A stretch of 64,000 nt of DNA from Peronospora farinosa (Eukaryota; Oomycota; Peronosporomycetes; Peronosporales; Peronosporaceae), in assembly GCA_947646735.1 (NCBI GenBank), contig CANTFK010000991.1, forward strand, positions 124,001-188,000, written 5' to 3'. This document shows, piece by piece, positions 63,989-64,000 of the stretch (its first letter is position 1; each line of letters opens with the position of its first letter). The notes below the pieces were generated by a model. The model saw only the letters and a list, made by a program, of their open reading frames with translations. It ran no database searches and was not told the DNA's origin. Both the position numbers and the translations under genes were made by a program.

Positions 63989-64000
63989 GTCGATGGCACT

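Larger units (their letters stand above)
59911..64000 (-). mobile_element. Gyp-C: Ty3/Gypsy chromovirus, 3' portion, best-preserved pol
   Basis: From the window end leftwards: RT and RNase H (63988-62774, no stop), integrase (62725-61871), tail and chromodomain (61874-60527), with a long antisense frame on the plus strand (59924-61366), a purine tract and the 3' LTR. The 5' part lies beyond the window. Perfect short inverted repeats are frequent, e.g. 62586-62607, 62777-62804, 61714-61734, 62143-62164, 62008-62026. Confidence 0.85.

Overview
The window comes from the nuclear genome of a plant-pathogenic oomycete (Peronosporales type, e.g. Phytophthora or a downy mildew). Three things point there: a secreted protein with a signal peptide followed by RNLR and EER (RXLR-dEER effector layout), a START-FYVE protein, and compact genes with introns of about 44-120 bp. 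I cannot name the species from sequence alone.

Layout. 1-30.4 kb and 51.3-64 kb are retrotransposon-rich. 30.5-51.3 kb is a host-gene island. The left arm holds six Ty3/Gypsy pieces: Gyp-D2 (1-2310, partial), Gyp-A (3706-8893, +), Gyp-D (14950-23080, complete, two 460-bp LTRs and a 5-bp AATTG target duplication), Gyp-B (23086-29306, -, a close inverted copy of Gyp-A, with Gyp-D sitting inside its 3' LTR), plus four copies of a separate LTR-like repeat with TGTGG...CCACA ends. A 5-kb low-repeat pocket (9.8-14.9 kb) carries the RXLR candidate and a LINE relic. The right arm holds Gyp-E (51325-59569, -) and Gyp-C (59570 to window end, -).

Host island, left to right: Tul1/FLY1-type membrane RING E3 ligase (-), divergent CUE-DUF1771-Smr protein (+), two tandem glutathione S-transferases (+), START-FYVE protein (-), an SVOP/SLC22-like MFS transporter (-) divergent from a tetraspanin (+), a decayed sugar-transporter gene (-), and a SET-MYND methyltransferase-like protein (+). 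Exon-intron structures were resolved by frame and GT-AG sites.

Two signals stand out. (1) Gyp-D, in its LTRs, pol and 3' region, is a near-continuous chain of short perfect inverted repeats (at least 33 with arms of 8-15 bp in 8.1 kb; random expectation about two), and where Gyp-D2 can be aligned some paired bases change together, as expected if hairpin pairing is maintained. Gyp-C and the 3' halves of Gyp-A/B show the same at lower density; the host genes do not. (2) Each of the four Gypsy families carries an antisense ORF that starts beside the 3' LTR, runs against pol, ends in a predicted coiled coil and meets or overlaps the pol 3' end (opposite the chromodomain in Gyp-A/B/C). All copies here are mutated, but the arrangement is shared across divergent families.
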